Position numbers and translations under genes: made by a program
The notes under the pieces: model-generated
What the model saw: the letters and a program-made list of their open reading frames with translations, nothing else
Database searches by the model: none
Told to the model about the DNA's origin: nothing
Part shown: positions 17,427 to 26,075 of the stretch, piece by piece
How the letters are laid out: each line of letters begins with the position of its first letter
Position numbering within the stretch: position 1 is the first letter of the stretch
NCBI GenBank assembly: GCA_964609995.1
Contig: CAZSTI010000001.1
Location: forward strand, 1 to 64,000
From: JAAYGD01 sp964609995
GTDB lineage: Bacteria; Bacillota_I; Bacilli_A; RF39; UBA660
DNA: 64,000 nucleotides
Direction of reading: 5' to 3'

Positions 17427-19661
17427 ATGAAATTTAAGTTTAAAGCTACAGAAAAAGATATTATTAAATATGTTCTTGGAGCATTATTATTCCTATATGT
17501 TGTTGCAATAGGTGTTTTAAACTTGTCATACTTTTCAAGATATGCAATATTTTATGGATTTAATCCTATAGAAGCTTTTTTTCCCGAATATATAGTTTAT
17601 ACTTTATCCTTTTTTATTGCGGGAATTGTTTTAGTTGCAATTTCTGTAACCTCTCATTTTTATGAAAGAGAAAAGGGTTTAGGTTTTAAAAAAATAGATA
17701 AAAAAAGTGATGGTTATGAAACGTGGGCAAAGGAAAAAGAAATAAAAAATGGAATAGGAATGAAAAGTGTTAATCCTTCAGATGAATCGTATTCGGGTGG
17801 CGGAATTCCTTTAATAGAAAAAGAGGATGAATTATGGGTAGATGACGGAGAGTCACACTCTTTAATAGTAGGAGCTACAGGTTCTGGTAAGACATCTTGT
17901 ATGGTTCAACCATTAGTAAATATATTGGCAAAAAATGGAGAATCCATGATTATTACTGACCCTAAAGGTGAAATATATAGAAAAAACTATGAGTATTTAA
18001 AAGCAAAGAATTATAATATTGTTGTAATAAATTTTAGAGAACCTCAAAAAGGAAACGCTTGGAATCCTCTTACTCTTCCTTATGATTTATATAAGTCTGG
18101 TAATAGTGACAAAAGTAATGAACTATTAAGAGACTTAGCAATTAATATATTGAGCGATGAGAAAACTGATGATCCTTTTTGGCAAAATACAGCAGCAGAC
18201 TTTTTTACGGGTTTAGCTCAAGGATTATTTCAAGATGTAAAAGATATTAATCAAATAAACTTAAATTCAATTATATTAATGCTTACTGTAGGGGAAAAAA
18301 GATTGGGTTCTTCAACTTATATGAAAGAATATTTTTCTTCGAAAGACGAGAAAAATTCTGCATATATTAATGCATCTGGTACTGTTAATGCTCCAAATGA
18401 AACTCAAGGAGGAATAATATCTGTATTTAGACAAAAAGTAAATATATTTGCTATGGCTGAAAATTTATCTGAAATGTTATCTTATAGTGATTTTGATATT
18501 ATGGATATTGGTAGAAAAAAGACTGCAGTATTTTTAGTTATTCAAGATGAAAAGAAAACATACCATGCTTTAGCAACAATATTTATTAAACAATGTTATG
18601 AAAGCTTAATAGATGTAGCTCAAAACAATCCTGATGGAAAATTAAAAGTAAGAACTAATTTTATACTAGATGAATTTGCAAATTTACCAGCACTTAAAGA
18701 TGTAACTACTATGATTACTGCCGCAAGATCTAGACAAATAAGATTTAATTTAATAATTCAAAATTTTGCGCAATTAAATCAAGTATATGGAGCAGAAGAA
18801 GCAGAAACTATAAAAGGAAACTGCGCTAATACTATATATTTGTTGAGTAGTGAATTAAAATCTTTGGAAGAAATTAGTAAATTGGCAGGAGAAAGAAAGA
18901 TTAAAACAAAAGACAAAGAAGAGGTTAGACCTTTAATTACCGTTGCAGAACTTCAAAGATTAAAATTTAAAGACGCTATTATATTAAAACATAGAAATTC
19001 TCCTTTTAAGACTTCTTTAAAGTTTGCTTCAGAAATAAATTGGAATATGCCAAATTATCCGGAAGGAAAATTTCCTGAAAGAGTAAAAAGGGAAATTGAT
19101 TATTTTAATTTAAAAGATTTTGTTGATGAAGCAAGACAAAAGAAAATGATGGGAGCACAAGATATGTATAAGGCTCCTAGACCAATGGATTTTGGAATTA
19201 GAGATAAAATGCCAGAAGATATATTTAAAAACAATCCTTATCTAGGAGAGAGACCTCCGGTTCATGGTATAAATACAAATGAACAAGATAATTCTTCTTT
19301 TGATATAGATGAATTGATTAAGAAAATAGATGCTAAAATAGCGGAATTAGAATCTGAGGAAGAACAAGAAAAAAATGAACAAGATACCAAGAATGAATCC
19401 ATAAAGAATGTTCTAAACAGCGAAGAATTAATAATTAAAGAAGAACCAAAAGAAGAAGAATTGATTATTAAAGAAGAATCAAAAGAAGAAGAATTGTTTG
19501 TAAAAGAACAACCAAAAGAGGAAGAATTAATAGTTAAAGAAGAACCAATTACAGAGGAATTAAAAATAAATACCAATATTGATGAGGTTATTAAATCAAT
19601 TAAAGAAGAAGACAACAGTGATGATCAATTTTTTGACGATTTCTTTTCAGATAAAGAATAA
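17427..19661 (+). CDS. VirD4/TraG-type coupling protein
   Basis: 744 residues. Two N-terminal helices (about 15-36 and 58-78) anchor a TraG/VirD4 ATPase: Walker A GATGSGKTS near 150, TDPKGE near 173, Walker B ILDEFANLP near 412, and QNFAQLNQVYG near 450. Coupling proteins select and hand substrates to the type IV channel. The C-terminus (from about 610) is a long, very acidic, disordered-looking tail with four 11-residue EEL(I/F)(I/V)KE repeats. No relaxase gene lies nearby, so the substrate may be protein rather than plasmid DNA (inference). It ends the locus, with a terminator overlapping the stop codon. Confidence 0.9.
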   Translation: MKFKFKATEKDIIKYVLGALLFLYVVAIGVLNLSYFSRYAIFYGFNPIEAFFPEYIVYTLSFFIAGIVLVAISVTSHFYEREKGLGFKKIDKKSDGYETWAKEKEIKNGIGMKSVNPSDESYSGGGIPLIEKEDELWVDDGESHSLIVGATGSGKTSCMVQPLVNILAKNGESMIITDPKGEIYRKNYEYLKAKNYNIVVINFREPQKGNAWNPLTLPYDLYKSGNSDKSNELLRDLAINILSDEKTDDPFWQNTAADFFTGLAQGLFQDVKDINQINLNSIILMLTVGEKRLGSSTYMKEYFSSKDEKNSAYINASGTVNAPNETQGGIISVFRQKVNIFAMAENLSEMLSYSDFDIMDIGRKKTAVFLVIQDEKKTYHALATIFIKQCYESLIDVAQNNPDGKLKVRTNFILDEFANLPALKDVTTMITAARSRQIRFNLIIQNFAQLNQVYGAEEAETIKGNCANTIYLLSSELKSLEEISKLAGERKIKTKDKEEVRPLITVAELQRLKFKDAIILKHRNSPFKTSLKFASEINWNMPNYPEGKFPERVKREIDYFNLKDFVDEARQKKMMGAQDMYKAPRPMDFGIRDKMPEDIFKNNPYLGERPPVHGINTNEQDNSSFDIDELIKKIDAKIAELESEEEQEKNEQDTKNESIKNVLNSEELIIKEEPKEEELIIKEESKEEELFVKEQPKEEELIVKEEPITEELKINTNIDEVIKSIKEEDNSDDQFFDDFFSDKE
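19422..19553 (+). repeat. Four 33-base tandem repeats in the VirD4 tail
   Basis: In-frame units encode EELIIKEEPKE, EELIIKEESKE, EELFVKEQPKE and EELIVKEEPIT. The copies differ at synonymous and non-synonymous sites, so they are not a recent slippage product. Confidence 0.85.
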
Positions 19662-19686
19662 TGATATTTCATTATTCTTTTTATTT
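19653..19686 (+). terminator. Intrinsic terminator overlapping the virD4-like stop
   Basis: The 12-base arms AAAGAATAATGA (19653-19664) and TCATTATTCTTT (19669-19680) have a TATT loop and a T-rich tail. Confidence 0.85.
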
Positions 19687-19691
19687 ATTGT

Positions 19692-19720
19692 TTGATTTTA
19701 TCATTTATTAATTATATAAT
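19692..19720 (+). promoter_or_regulatory. Promoter of the pseudopilin genes
   Basis: TTGATT at 19692-19697, a 17-base spacer and TATAAT at 19715-19720, 20 bases before the ATG. Confidence 0.7.
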
Positions 19721-19740
19721 AATACATAGTAGGTGATTAT

Positions 19741-20076
19741 ATGAATAATAAAGGTTTTACAATGATAGAAGTAATTTCCATAATAGCTTTGCTTGGCATA
19801 ATCTTAGCAATTGCAATTCCAAGTTTTATTTCTACGAGAGATGATAATAATATTAAAGAAAAAGATAAGTTAGTAGAATTAATAATTAATTCTGGCAAAC
19901 TTTATTTTGTAAATAATAATTTAACTTTAGGATCTAATGTTACTGTAGAAACTTTATGTCAAAATTCATATCTTACATGCCCTATAATGGATCCAATAAA
20001 TAATGTGGCTATGGATGGTTATGTTACAAGTTATTTGAATGCTAATAATGAATTATCATATAGATATGAAGAATAG
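19741..20076 (+). CDS. Type IV pilin/pseudopilin-like protein, short
   Basis: 111 residues. The type III signal MNNKGFTMIEV has the G|F cleavage site and the Glu at +5, followed by the hydrophobic helix (to about residue 27) that defines class I type IV pilins and GspG/ComGC-type pseudopilins. After processing the soluble part is about 80 residues, with a Cys pair in LCQNSYLTCPIMDPI. It is 8 bases upstream of a second pilin-like gene with the same signal and the same Cys motif. No prepilin peptidase, PilB/ComGA or PilC gene lies in the window, so the parent machine (competence, type IV pili) must be elsewhere if it exists. Confidence 0.8.
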   Translation: MNNKGFTMIEVISIIALLGIILAIAIPSFISTRDDNNIKEKDKLVELIINSGKLYFVNNNLTLGSNVTVETLCQNSYLTCPIMDPINNVAMDGYVTSYLNANNELSYRYEE

Positions 20077-20084
20077 GAGATAAT

Positions 20085-21404
20085 ATGAATAAAAAAGGAT
20101 TTACATTAATTGAAATATTAGTAGTTCTTGTTTTAGTATCTATTATTGTAGTTATTTCTATTCCTTCAATTTCAGATTTGCTTGATTCTTCTAAAGAGCA
20201 ATCTAAAGAAGAAGTAATAAATATGGTTACAACAGCTGCCGAAATATATGCATCAGATTATGAAATTGGATTAGCTGAACCAATGCTATTAACTACTTTA
20301 TGCAAAAATTATTTAAAATGTCCTATTAAAGATCCTATAACTGAAAACCCTATTCAAGGTTATGTTTATTCTAAGATAGACACTGCAAATAATGATGCAT
20401 TAATTTATAAATTAGTTAATACTGCATCAAGTCCTACATATTTGAGAAACACTCTATTAGCAACTGTAGCCGGAAAAGATATATCTATAAACAAATATGC
20501 AGGAAATGGTTTGTATAAATGGAATAATATGTATATTTTTAGAGGAGGCATAACTAAAACTAATCCTGTTGGTTTAGCAACTTCTGATGGTTATTTAACT
20601 GATACAAATAGTGGAACTCAACCTAATAATTATTTAATAGTACCTTGGGATAGGAGTGATACTAATTGCGCATCTTCAACTAATTCTTGTTATAGAATTG
20701 TAAGTATTAATGATGATGAAACAATTACTATAGTAAGAGATAGATCTGCTTTTTCATCTGTATTTGATAATGTACACAATACTCCAGCAAGTATTTATTA
20801 TGGACAGCCTACAACAAATTATGGCTATTCTGATTTGCTTGAAAATTCTCCTCTTCCTGCACATTCTTCAGAATATAGACAATTTAGTTTTATGTATAAT
20901 AGATTATTTGGAGATACAGGATATGAAAAAACAAATATATTAACTTATAGTAAAATGTTAGAAAAAATCGATATCTGTCTAAATAAATATGAAACAATAA
21001 TTGGTTTAAATAGAGCAGATTATGCTACAAGTTCATATGTTAAAGATTCTTGTGATGTTATTGGAAAAACTGGTGGAAAACCAGTATATCCTTTGAAGGA
21101 TAAGTATATTAGACTTTTATATCCTGAGGAATACTTAAATTCTTCTACAGAATCAACTTGTACTGCAAGAGGTCAATATCAATGTAGAAATCAAAATTAT
21201 ATATATACTAATCAAAGTACAAGGACTTTAACAGCAACAGGTACTTATTCTTGGGTAAATCATGGATTAAGTGTATCAGGAACTATATATAATGTGGCAG
21301 CATCATCAAGTTTAGGTGTAAGACCAGTTGTAACTTTAAGAAAAAATGTAATAATAACTGGAGGAACTGGTTCGCAAGCAAATCCTTATGTTATAGCTAA
21401 TTAG
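20085..21404 (+). CDS. Type IV pilin-like protein with large C-terminal surface domain
   Basis: 439 residues, starting with the prepilin signal MNKKGFTLIEILVV (G|F site, Glu+5). An N-terminal pilin domain of about 100 residues carries the same Cys motif as the upstream gene (LCKNYLKCPIKDPI). An added domain of about 300 residues follows, rich in Thr/Ser/Tyr/Asn, with several Cys, ending SSLGVRPVVTLRKNV and GTGSQANPYVI. That closing pattern is common in surface-exposed Bacillota proteins with DUF6273-like domains, often interpreted as binding modules. This would place an adhesin-like domain on a pilus or pseudopilus tip. Coding continuity is clear; the domain name is tentative. Confidence 0.75.
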   Translation: MNKKGFTLIEILVVLVLVSIIVVISIPSISDLLDSSKEQSKEEVINMVTTAAEIYASDYEIGLAEPMLLTTLCKNYLKCPIKDPITENPIQGYVYSKIDTANNDALIYKLVNTASSPTYLRNTLLATVAGKDISINKYAGNGLYKWNNMYIFRGGITKTNPVGLATSDGYLTDTNSGTQPNNYLIVPWDRSDTNCASSTNSCYRIVSINDDETITIVRDRSAFSSVFDNVHNTPASIYYGQPTTNYGYSDLLENSPLPAHSSEYRQFSFMYNRLFGDTGYEKTNILTYSKMLEKIDICLNKYETIIGLNRADYATSSYVKDSCDVIGKTGGKPVYPLKDKYIRLLYPEEYLNSSTESTCTARGQYQCRNQNYIYTNQSTRTLTATGTYSWVNHGLSVSGTIYNVAASSSLGVRPVVTLRKNVIITGGTGSQANPYVIAN

Positions 21405-21411
21405 GAGAAAT

Positions 21412-21987
21412 ATGCAAGAATTATTTGATCAAATAGTAGATTTTTTTATAAACAATTTAAAAGAATTGGGGCCTTTATTTGGAGTATTTATTATAATATT
21501 AGAATCAGTATTTCCAATTTTACCGTTAGCTGTATTCTTATCTTTTAATGCTATTGCTTTTGGTCCTATTTTAGGATTTATAATAAATTGGTTTGCAACC
21601 TGTTTGGGTTGTTTATTATCGTATTATTCATTCAAAAAAGGTTTCGGTCAAAGATGGGATAAAGACTTAAAAAACGATAGTAAAGTTAGAGATACCCTTA
21701 CTTATATTAAAAAAGTATCATTTCCTGCATTAGTTGTACTAATGGCCTTACCATTTACTCCAGCATTTGCAATTAACATTTCATCGGGTTTATCTAATAT
21801 GAGTCCAAAGAAATTTATACCGGCTGTATTAATATCAAAACCATCTATAATATTTTTTTGGAGTTATGTAGGAAAAACAGTAATTACTAGTAGTGGGGAT
21901 GTATGGAAATTAATACAAATGTGTTTAATAGTATTATTAACATATTTAGTATCTTTATTGTTAAAAAATAAAATTAAGGAGAATTAA
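21412..21987 (+). CDS. TVP38/TMEM64 (VTT/DedA-related) membrane protein
   Basis: 191 residues, four to five hydrophobic helices. The segment after the first helix (FIIILESVFPILPLAVFLSF), the LGCLLSYYSFKKGFGQRW stretch and LMALPFTPAFAINISSGLS match the VTT (SNARE-associated) domain shared by DedA and TVP38 proteins, which are linked to lipid-carrier flipping and membrane homeostasis. It starts 8 bases after the pilin-like gene with a GGAG site, so it could be co-transcribed with it. RmuC follows one base later, suggesting an operon of unrelated functions. Confidence 0.75.
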   Translation: MQELFDQIVDFFINNLKELGPLFGVFIIILESVFPILPLAVFLSFNAIAFGPILGFIINWFATCLGCLLSYYSFKKGFGQRWDKDLKNDSKVRDTLTYIKKVSFPALVVLMALPFTPAFAINISSGLSNMSPKKFIPAVLISKPSIIFFWSYVGKTVITSSGDVWKLIQMCLIVLLTYLVSLLLKNKIKEN

Positions 21988-21988
21988 T

Positions 21989-23065
21989 ATGGAATATATA
22001 ATTATTGGATTATTAGTTTTATTAGTAATATTGGTTACTATATCTTTATTTAAAAATATTAGTGAAGGAAATATTACTGAAAGATTAGGTAAGCTAGAGA
22101 CAAATATTACAAAAGAAATTGGGGATTTTAAAAGTGATTTTACAAGAACTTTATTTCAAGATTTTGAAGGATTAAATAGAAAAATAGAAGAAAGATTAAA
22201 TCTTATAAATAATAAAGTAACTGAAAGATTAGATTTAAATTTTGAAAAAACAAATAAAACATTTACTTCAATTGTAGAAAGGTTAACTAAGATTGATGAA
22301 GCACAAAAGAAAATAGATTCATTATCTACTGATATAGTATCTTTACAAGGAATATTAACTGATAAAAAGAGTAGAGGTACTTTTGGTGAAGTAACTCTAA
22401 AACATATTTTATCAAGTATATTTGGAGAGAATAATTTAAAGATTTATGAATTGCAACATAAGTTTGAAAATGGTACTTTAGCTGATGCTGTAATATATGC
22501 TCCTGAGCCATTAGGAGTTATTGCAATCGATTCAAAATTTCCTTTAGAGAATTATCAAAATATGGTAGATAAAAATATTAGTAAAATTGAAAGAGATAAT
22601 TATGAAAAAAAATTTAAGATAGATGTAAAAAAACATATAGATGATATTGCAAGTAAATATATAATCACAAATGTTACCTCCGACCAGGCTTTTATGTTTC
22701 TACCAGCTGAAGCATTATTCGCAGAGCTATATGCATATCATCAAGATATAGTTGACTATGCATATAAGAAAAGAATATGGATAACATCTCCTACAACATT
22801 GATGTCTATGCTTACTGTAGTTCAAACAGTAATACATAATATTGAAAGGGATAAATATACTTTAATTATTCAAAAAGAATTAAATGCATTAAGTTTAGAA
22901 TTTGGAAGATATAGAGAAAGATGGGATGATCTTTCAAAGAGTATTGATAAGGTTTCAAGAGATGTTAAAGATGTTCATGTTACAACTGAAAAAATATCAA
23001 GTAAATTTGAATCTATTAATAGAGTTGAAATAAATAAAATAGAAAATAATGAAGAAAAAAATTAA
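21989..23065 (+). CDS. rmuC: DNA recombination protein RmuC
   Basis: 358 residues. An N-terminal membrane helix (about 3-22) precedes a coiled coil of about 100 residues and the RmuC core: GTFGEVTLKHILSSIFGE (near 128) and IAIDSKFPLENYQNM (near 175), a PD-(D/E)XK-like nuclease fold. A second coiled coil ends the protein. RmuC limits DNA inversions at short inverted repeats in E. coli; its exact substrate is unknown. The gene ends on a hairpin shared with the convergent uppP gene. Confidence 0.88.
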   Translation: MEYIIIGLLVLLVILVTISLFKNISEGNITERLGKLETNITKEIGDFKSDFTRTLFQDFEGLNRKIEERLNLINNKVTERLDLNFEKTNKTFTSIVERLTKIDEAQKKIDSLSTDIVSLQGILTDKKSRGTFGEVTLKHILSSIFGENNLKIYELQHKFENGTLADAVIYAPEPLGVIAIDSKFPLENYQNMVDKNISKIERDNYEKKFKIDVKKHIDDIASKYIITNVTSDQAFMFLPAEALFAELYAYHQDIVDYAYKKRIWITSPTTLMSMLTVVQTVIHNIERDKYTLIIQKELNALSLEFGRYRERWDDLSKSIDKVSRDVKDVHVTTEKISSKFESINRVEINKIENNEEKN

Positions 23066-23084
23066 CAATTTGTTAATTTTTTTT
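23055..23084. terminator. Bidirectional intrinsic terminator
   Basis: An A-tract, the inverted repeat ATTAAC/GTTAAT around AATTT, and a T-tract lie between the convergent rmuC and uppP stop codons and would work for both strands. Confidence 0.7.
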
Positions 23085-23883
23085 ATAATACTAATAAAGC
23101 AATTAATCCCGCTATAAAGCAATATATTACAAAGTATTTAATTTTATCTTTTAATAAAACATTTCTAAACCATTTAAATGTAAAATATGTAACAATAGTA
23201 GATGCAATCATTCCAAGTAAGTATGATAACCATAAATCATTAAATGATGAGCTATTAATAAAATCACTCATTCCTAAAATCATTGTTGCAATACTAATAG
23301 GAATATAAAGCATAAAACTATATTTTAATGCAACTTCTTTTTTTAAATTCCTAAACATTCCAGCAGATAAAGTTATTCCACTTCTGCTAATTCCAGGAAT
23401 AAGTGCAAATACTTGCATAAAGCCAACATATATCGCGTCTTTATAGTTCATTTCTTTTTCCGTTTTTTTACCATTTGTTTTGGTTATTAAATATAATAGA
23501 GCTGATGTAACAAGTAAAGATATTCCTACTGTTTTAGTTGTATTATATAATTCAATATAATCTTTTAGAAAATATCCTAATATTCCAACCGGAATGGTTG
23601 CAATTATAATAAATAAAACATAATTAAATTCATCTCTATATTTTTTGTTTTTTGTCTTTATATAATCAAAAAAACCTTTATATAATTCTAAAATTTCTTT
23701 TCTATAAATATAAACAATTGCTAACAAACTTCCAAAATTAACTATTATTTCAAAGTTTAGATCATTTAAGGCATCCATATAAAATATATTTTTAAATAAT
23801 AACAAGTGACCACTTGATGATACAGGTATTGGTTCAGTAAATCCTTGTATTATTCCAAGGATTATGTATTTTATTAGTTCCAT
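23083..23883 (-). CDS. uppP: Undecaprenyl-diphosphatase (UppP/BacA)
   Basis: 266 residues, about eight membrane helices. The BacA signatures are present: GFTEPIPVSSSGHLLL near residue 15 (catalytic Glu/Ser/His region) and the second motif LIPGISRSGITLSAG near 160. The enzyme dephosphorylates undecaprenyl diphosphate to recycle the lipid carrier for peptidoglycan and wall polymers at the membrane, which indicates a walled cell and fits the LCP and LTA-synthase-like genes at the other end of the window. The start is an ATG with GAGGTG ahead of it on the minus strand. Confidence 0.92.
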   Translation of the reverse strand: MELIKYIILGIIQGFTEPIPVSSSGHLLLFKNIFYMDALNDLNFEIIVNFGSLLAIVYIYRKEILELYKGFFDYIKTKNKKYRDEFNYVLFIIIATIPVGILGYFLKDYIELYNTTKTVGISLLVTSALLYLITKTNGKKTEKEMNYKDAIYVGFMQVFALIPGISRSGITLSAGMFRNLKKEVALKYSFMLYIPISIATMILGMSDFINSSSFNDLWLSYLLGMIASTIVTYFTFKWFRNVLLKDKIKYFVIYCFIAGLIALLVL

Positions 23884-23935
23884 AATTCACCTCATTATAA
23901 TTATATAATAAAATAATAAAAAACGAACAAAAAAA

Positions 23936-23944
23936 TGATATAAT
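23936..23944 (+). promoter_or_regulatory. Extended -10 promoter of asnS
   Basis: TGATATAAT with a perfect TATAAT (23939-23944) and no recognisable -35, 20 bases before the ATG at 23964, which has GGAGGAG. Confidence 0.6.
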
Positions 23945-23963
23945 ATAAAAAACGGAGGAGAAT

Positions 23964-25340
23964 ATGCTAAAAGATATTAAAGATATATATATTGAAAAAC
24001 TTATAGATAAAGAATTAATAATAGAAGGATGGGTTAAGAATCATAGAAAACAAAAAGAATATGGTTTCATTGATGTTTATGATGGAACTTGTTTTAAAAC
24101 CATTCAATTAGTATATGATGATAGTATTAGTAATTTTGAAGATATTCAAAAAGTAAAATTAGGAAGTGCTATTAGGGCATATGGAACTTTGATTGAATCA
24201 CCTTCTAAAGGGCAAGAGTATGAATTAAAATTGGATAAACTTGAAGTTTTGGGTGATTGTGATGATGATTATCCTTTGCAACCCAAGAGTCACTCAAGAG
24301 AATTTTTAAGAGAAATTGCGTATTTAAGACCTAGAACAAATCTATTTCAAGCTGTATTTAGAATAAGAAGCGTTGCTGCAATTGCTATTCATAAATATTT
24401 TCAAGAAAACAATTATATTTATGTACATACACCAATAATTACTTCAAATGATGGTGAAGGAGCAGGAGAATTATTTCAAATTACTACTTTGGATTTAGAT
24501 AGGGTTGCATCATCTAGTAAAGTTGAATATGAAAAAGATTTCTTTGGGAAGAAAGTTGGTTTATGTGTAACTGGACAATTAGAAGGAGAAACTTTTGCTC
24601 ATGCATTCAAAAGAATATATACCTTTGGTCCTACTTTTAGAGCTGAAGTATCAAATACAAAAATACATGCCTCTGAATTTTGGATGATTGAACCAGAAAT
24701 AGCATTTTGCGATTTAAATTGTTTAATGAAAATGGAAGAAGATTTCTTAAAATATATAATAAAGTATGTATTAGATAATTGCCCTTTAGAAATGGAATTT
24801 TTAAATAAATTTGTAGATACTACATTATTAAATAAATTGAATACTTTAATTAGTAGTAGTTTTGCTAAAGCAACTCATGAAGAAGCAATTAATATTTTAA
24901 TTAATTCAAAAAAAGATTTTGAAATCAAACCTGAATATGGTAAGGATATTGCAACAGAGCATGAAAAATACTTAACTGAAGTTCATTTTAAATCACCTGT
25001 ATTTATTACTAATTGGCCAAAAGATATTAAAGCTTTTTATATGAGATTAAATGATGATAATAAAACAGTAGCAGCTGTCGATCTACTCGTACCCGGTGCA
25101 GGAGAGTTGATGGGAGGTTCTCAAAGAGAAGAGAGATTAGAGGTAATGAAAAAAATAATGAAGGAAAAAAATATACCTTATGAATCTCTTGATTGGTATT
25201 TAAATTTAAGAAGATATGGTGGTACAATACATTCTGGTTTTGGAATGGGATTTGAAAGATTGTTGATATATTTAACTGGAGTAGAAAATATTAGAGATGT
25301 TATTCCTTATCCTAGAACTCCAGGAAATTGTGAGTTTTAG
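23964..25340 (+). CDS. asnS: Asparaginyl-tRNA synthetase
   Basis: 458 residues. An N-terminal OB-fold anticodon domain (GWVKNHRKQKEYGFIDVYDG near 20) precedes a class II core: motif 2 region FGPTFRAEVSNTKIHASEFWMIEPE (in parts near 228-250) and motif 3 FGMGFERLLIYLTG near 430. The C-terminal end RDVIPYPRTPGNCEF is the AsnRS signature, with PRTPG distinguishing it from AspRS. It charges tRNA-Asn with asparagine, so the gatCAB genes of this window probably serve Gln-tRNA-Gln. The next gene begins immediately after the stop. Confidence 0.95.
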   Translation: MLKDIKDIYIEKLIDKELIIEGWVKNHRKQKEYGFIDVYDGTCFKTIQLVYDDSISNFEDIQKVKLGSAIRAYGTLIESPSKGQEYELKLDKLEVLGDCDDDYPLQPKSHSREFLREIAYLRPRTNLFQAVFRIRSVAAIAIHKYFQENNYIYVHTPIITSNDGEGAGELFQITTLDLDRVASSSKVEYEKDFFGKKVGLCVTGQLEGETFAHAFKRIYTFGPTFRAEVSNTKIHASEFWMIEPEIAFCDLNCLMKMEEDFLKYIIKYVLDNCPLEMEFLNKFVDTTLLNKLNTLISSSFAKATHEEAINILINSKKDFEIKPEYGKDIATEHEKYLTEVHFKSPVFITNWPKDIKAFYMRLNDDNKTVAAVDLLVPGAGELMGGSQREERLEVMKKIMKEKNIPYESLDWYLNLRRYGGTIHSGFGMGFERLLIYLTGVENIRDVIPYPRTPGNCEF

Positions 25341-26057
25341 ATGGAAAGATTGCAAAAATATATATCTGAATCCGGATATTGTTCTAGAAGAAAAGCTGAA
25401 GAACTAATAATAAAAGGTAAGGTATTAGTAAACAATAAAGTTGTTACAGAACTAGGAACTAAAGTTGATGGTAATGATGTAGTAATAATTGATGGATACA
25501 AACTAGAAAAACAAGATAAGGAATATTATTTGTTCAATAAACCTAGAGGAGTTGTAACAACAACATCTGATGATAAAAAAAGAAAAACAGTAATGGATTA
25601 TTTTGAAACGGATACCAGACTATATCCTGTTGGTAGATTGGATTATGATACTACTGGATTGTTAATTATTACAAATGATGGAGAATTTGCAAATATTATG
25701 ACTCATCCAAAAAACAATATAGAAAAAGTATATATTGCAAAAGTTAAACCCATTATGAAAGGGGAACATGTTAGGCTTCTAAAACAAGGAATAAATATTG
25801 ATGGAGCACTATGTGTCCCAGATAGAGTTAAAATAAAAAGTTCTGACGAAAAAAATTCTATTGTAGAAATTACTATTCATGAAGGAAAAAATCACGAAGT
25901 AAAAAAGATGTTTGAATCAATTGGATTTGAGGTAACAAAATTAACTAGAGTTAGAATAGGATTATTAACAATAGATGGCTTAATATCAGGGAAAAAGAGA
26001 AAATTAAAACCTAAAGAAATTAAACAATTATATGCACTGGCAAATAAAAAAGAATAA
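25341..26057 (+). CDS. rluB: RsuA/RluB-family rRNA pseudouridine synthase
   Basis: 238 residues. An N-terminal S4 RNA-binding domain (MERLQKYISESGYCSRRKAEELI) and a pseudouridine synthase domain with the catalytic Asp in PVGRLDYDTTGLLIITNDGE (near 95-115), then GKNHEVKKMFESIGFEV (near 180; RsuA/RluB type). It isomerises a uridine of ribosomal RNA; RluB (23S) is the usual family member in Bacilli next to other housekeeping genes, but RsuA/RluF cannot be excluded. It starts at the base after the asnS stop codon. Confidence 0.85.
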   Translation: MERLQKYISESGYCSRRKAEELIIKGKVLVNNKVVTELGTKVDGNDVVIIDGYKLEKQDKEYYLFNKPRGVVTTTSDDKKRKTVMDYFETDTRLYPVGRLDYDTTGLLIITNDGEFANIMTHPKNNIEKVYIAKVKPIMKGEHVRLLKQGINIDGALCVPDRVKIKSSDEKNSIVEITIHEGKNHEVKKMFESIGFEVTKLTRVRIGLLTIDGLISGKKRKLKPKEIKQLYALANKKE

Positions 26058-26075
26058 TTAATAATTATTCTTTTT
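26046..26075. terminator. Bidirectional intrinsic terminator
   Basis: AAAAAGAATAAT and ATTATTCTTTTT arms around TAATA separate the convergent rluB-like and ferredoxin genes. Confidence 0.8.

Noticed and set aside
19262..19615. 117-codon open frame on the minus strand
   Set aside because: It is the antisense of the Glu/Lys repeat tail of the VirD4-like gene. The Ser-rich product and lack of a ribosome site show it is a composition artefact.
2930..19661. Integrative conjugative element
   Set aside because: No relaxase, integrase, excisionase, replication gene, att repeat or flanking tRNA is visible, and base and codon use look like the neighbours.
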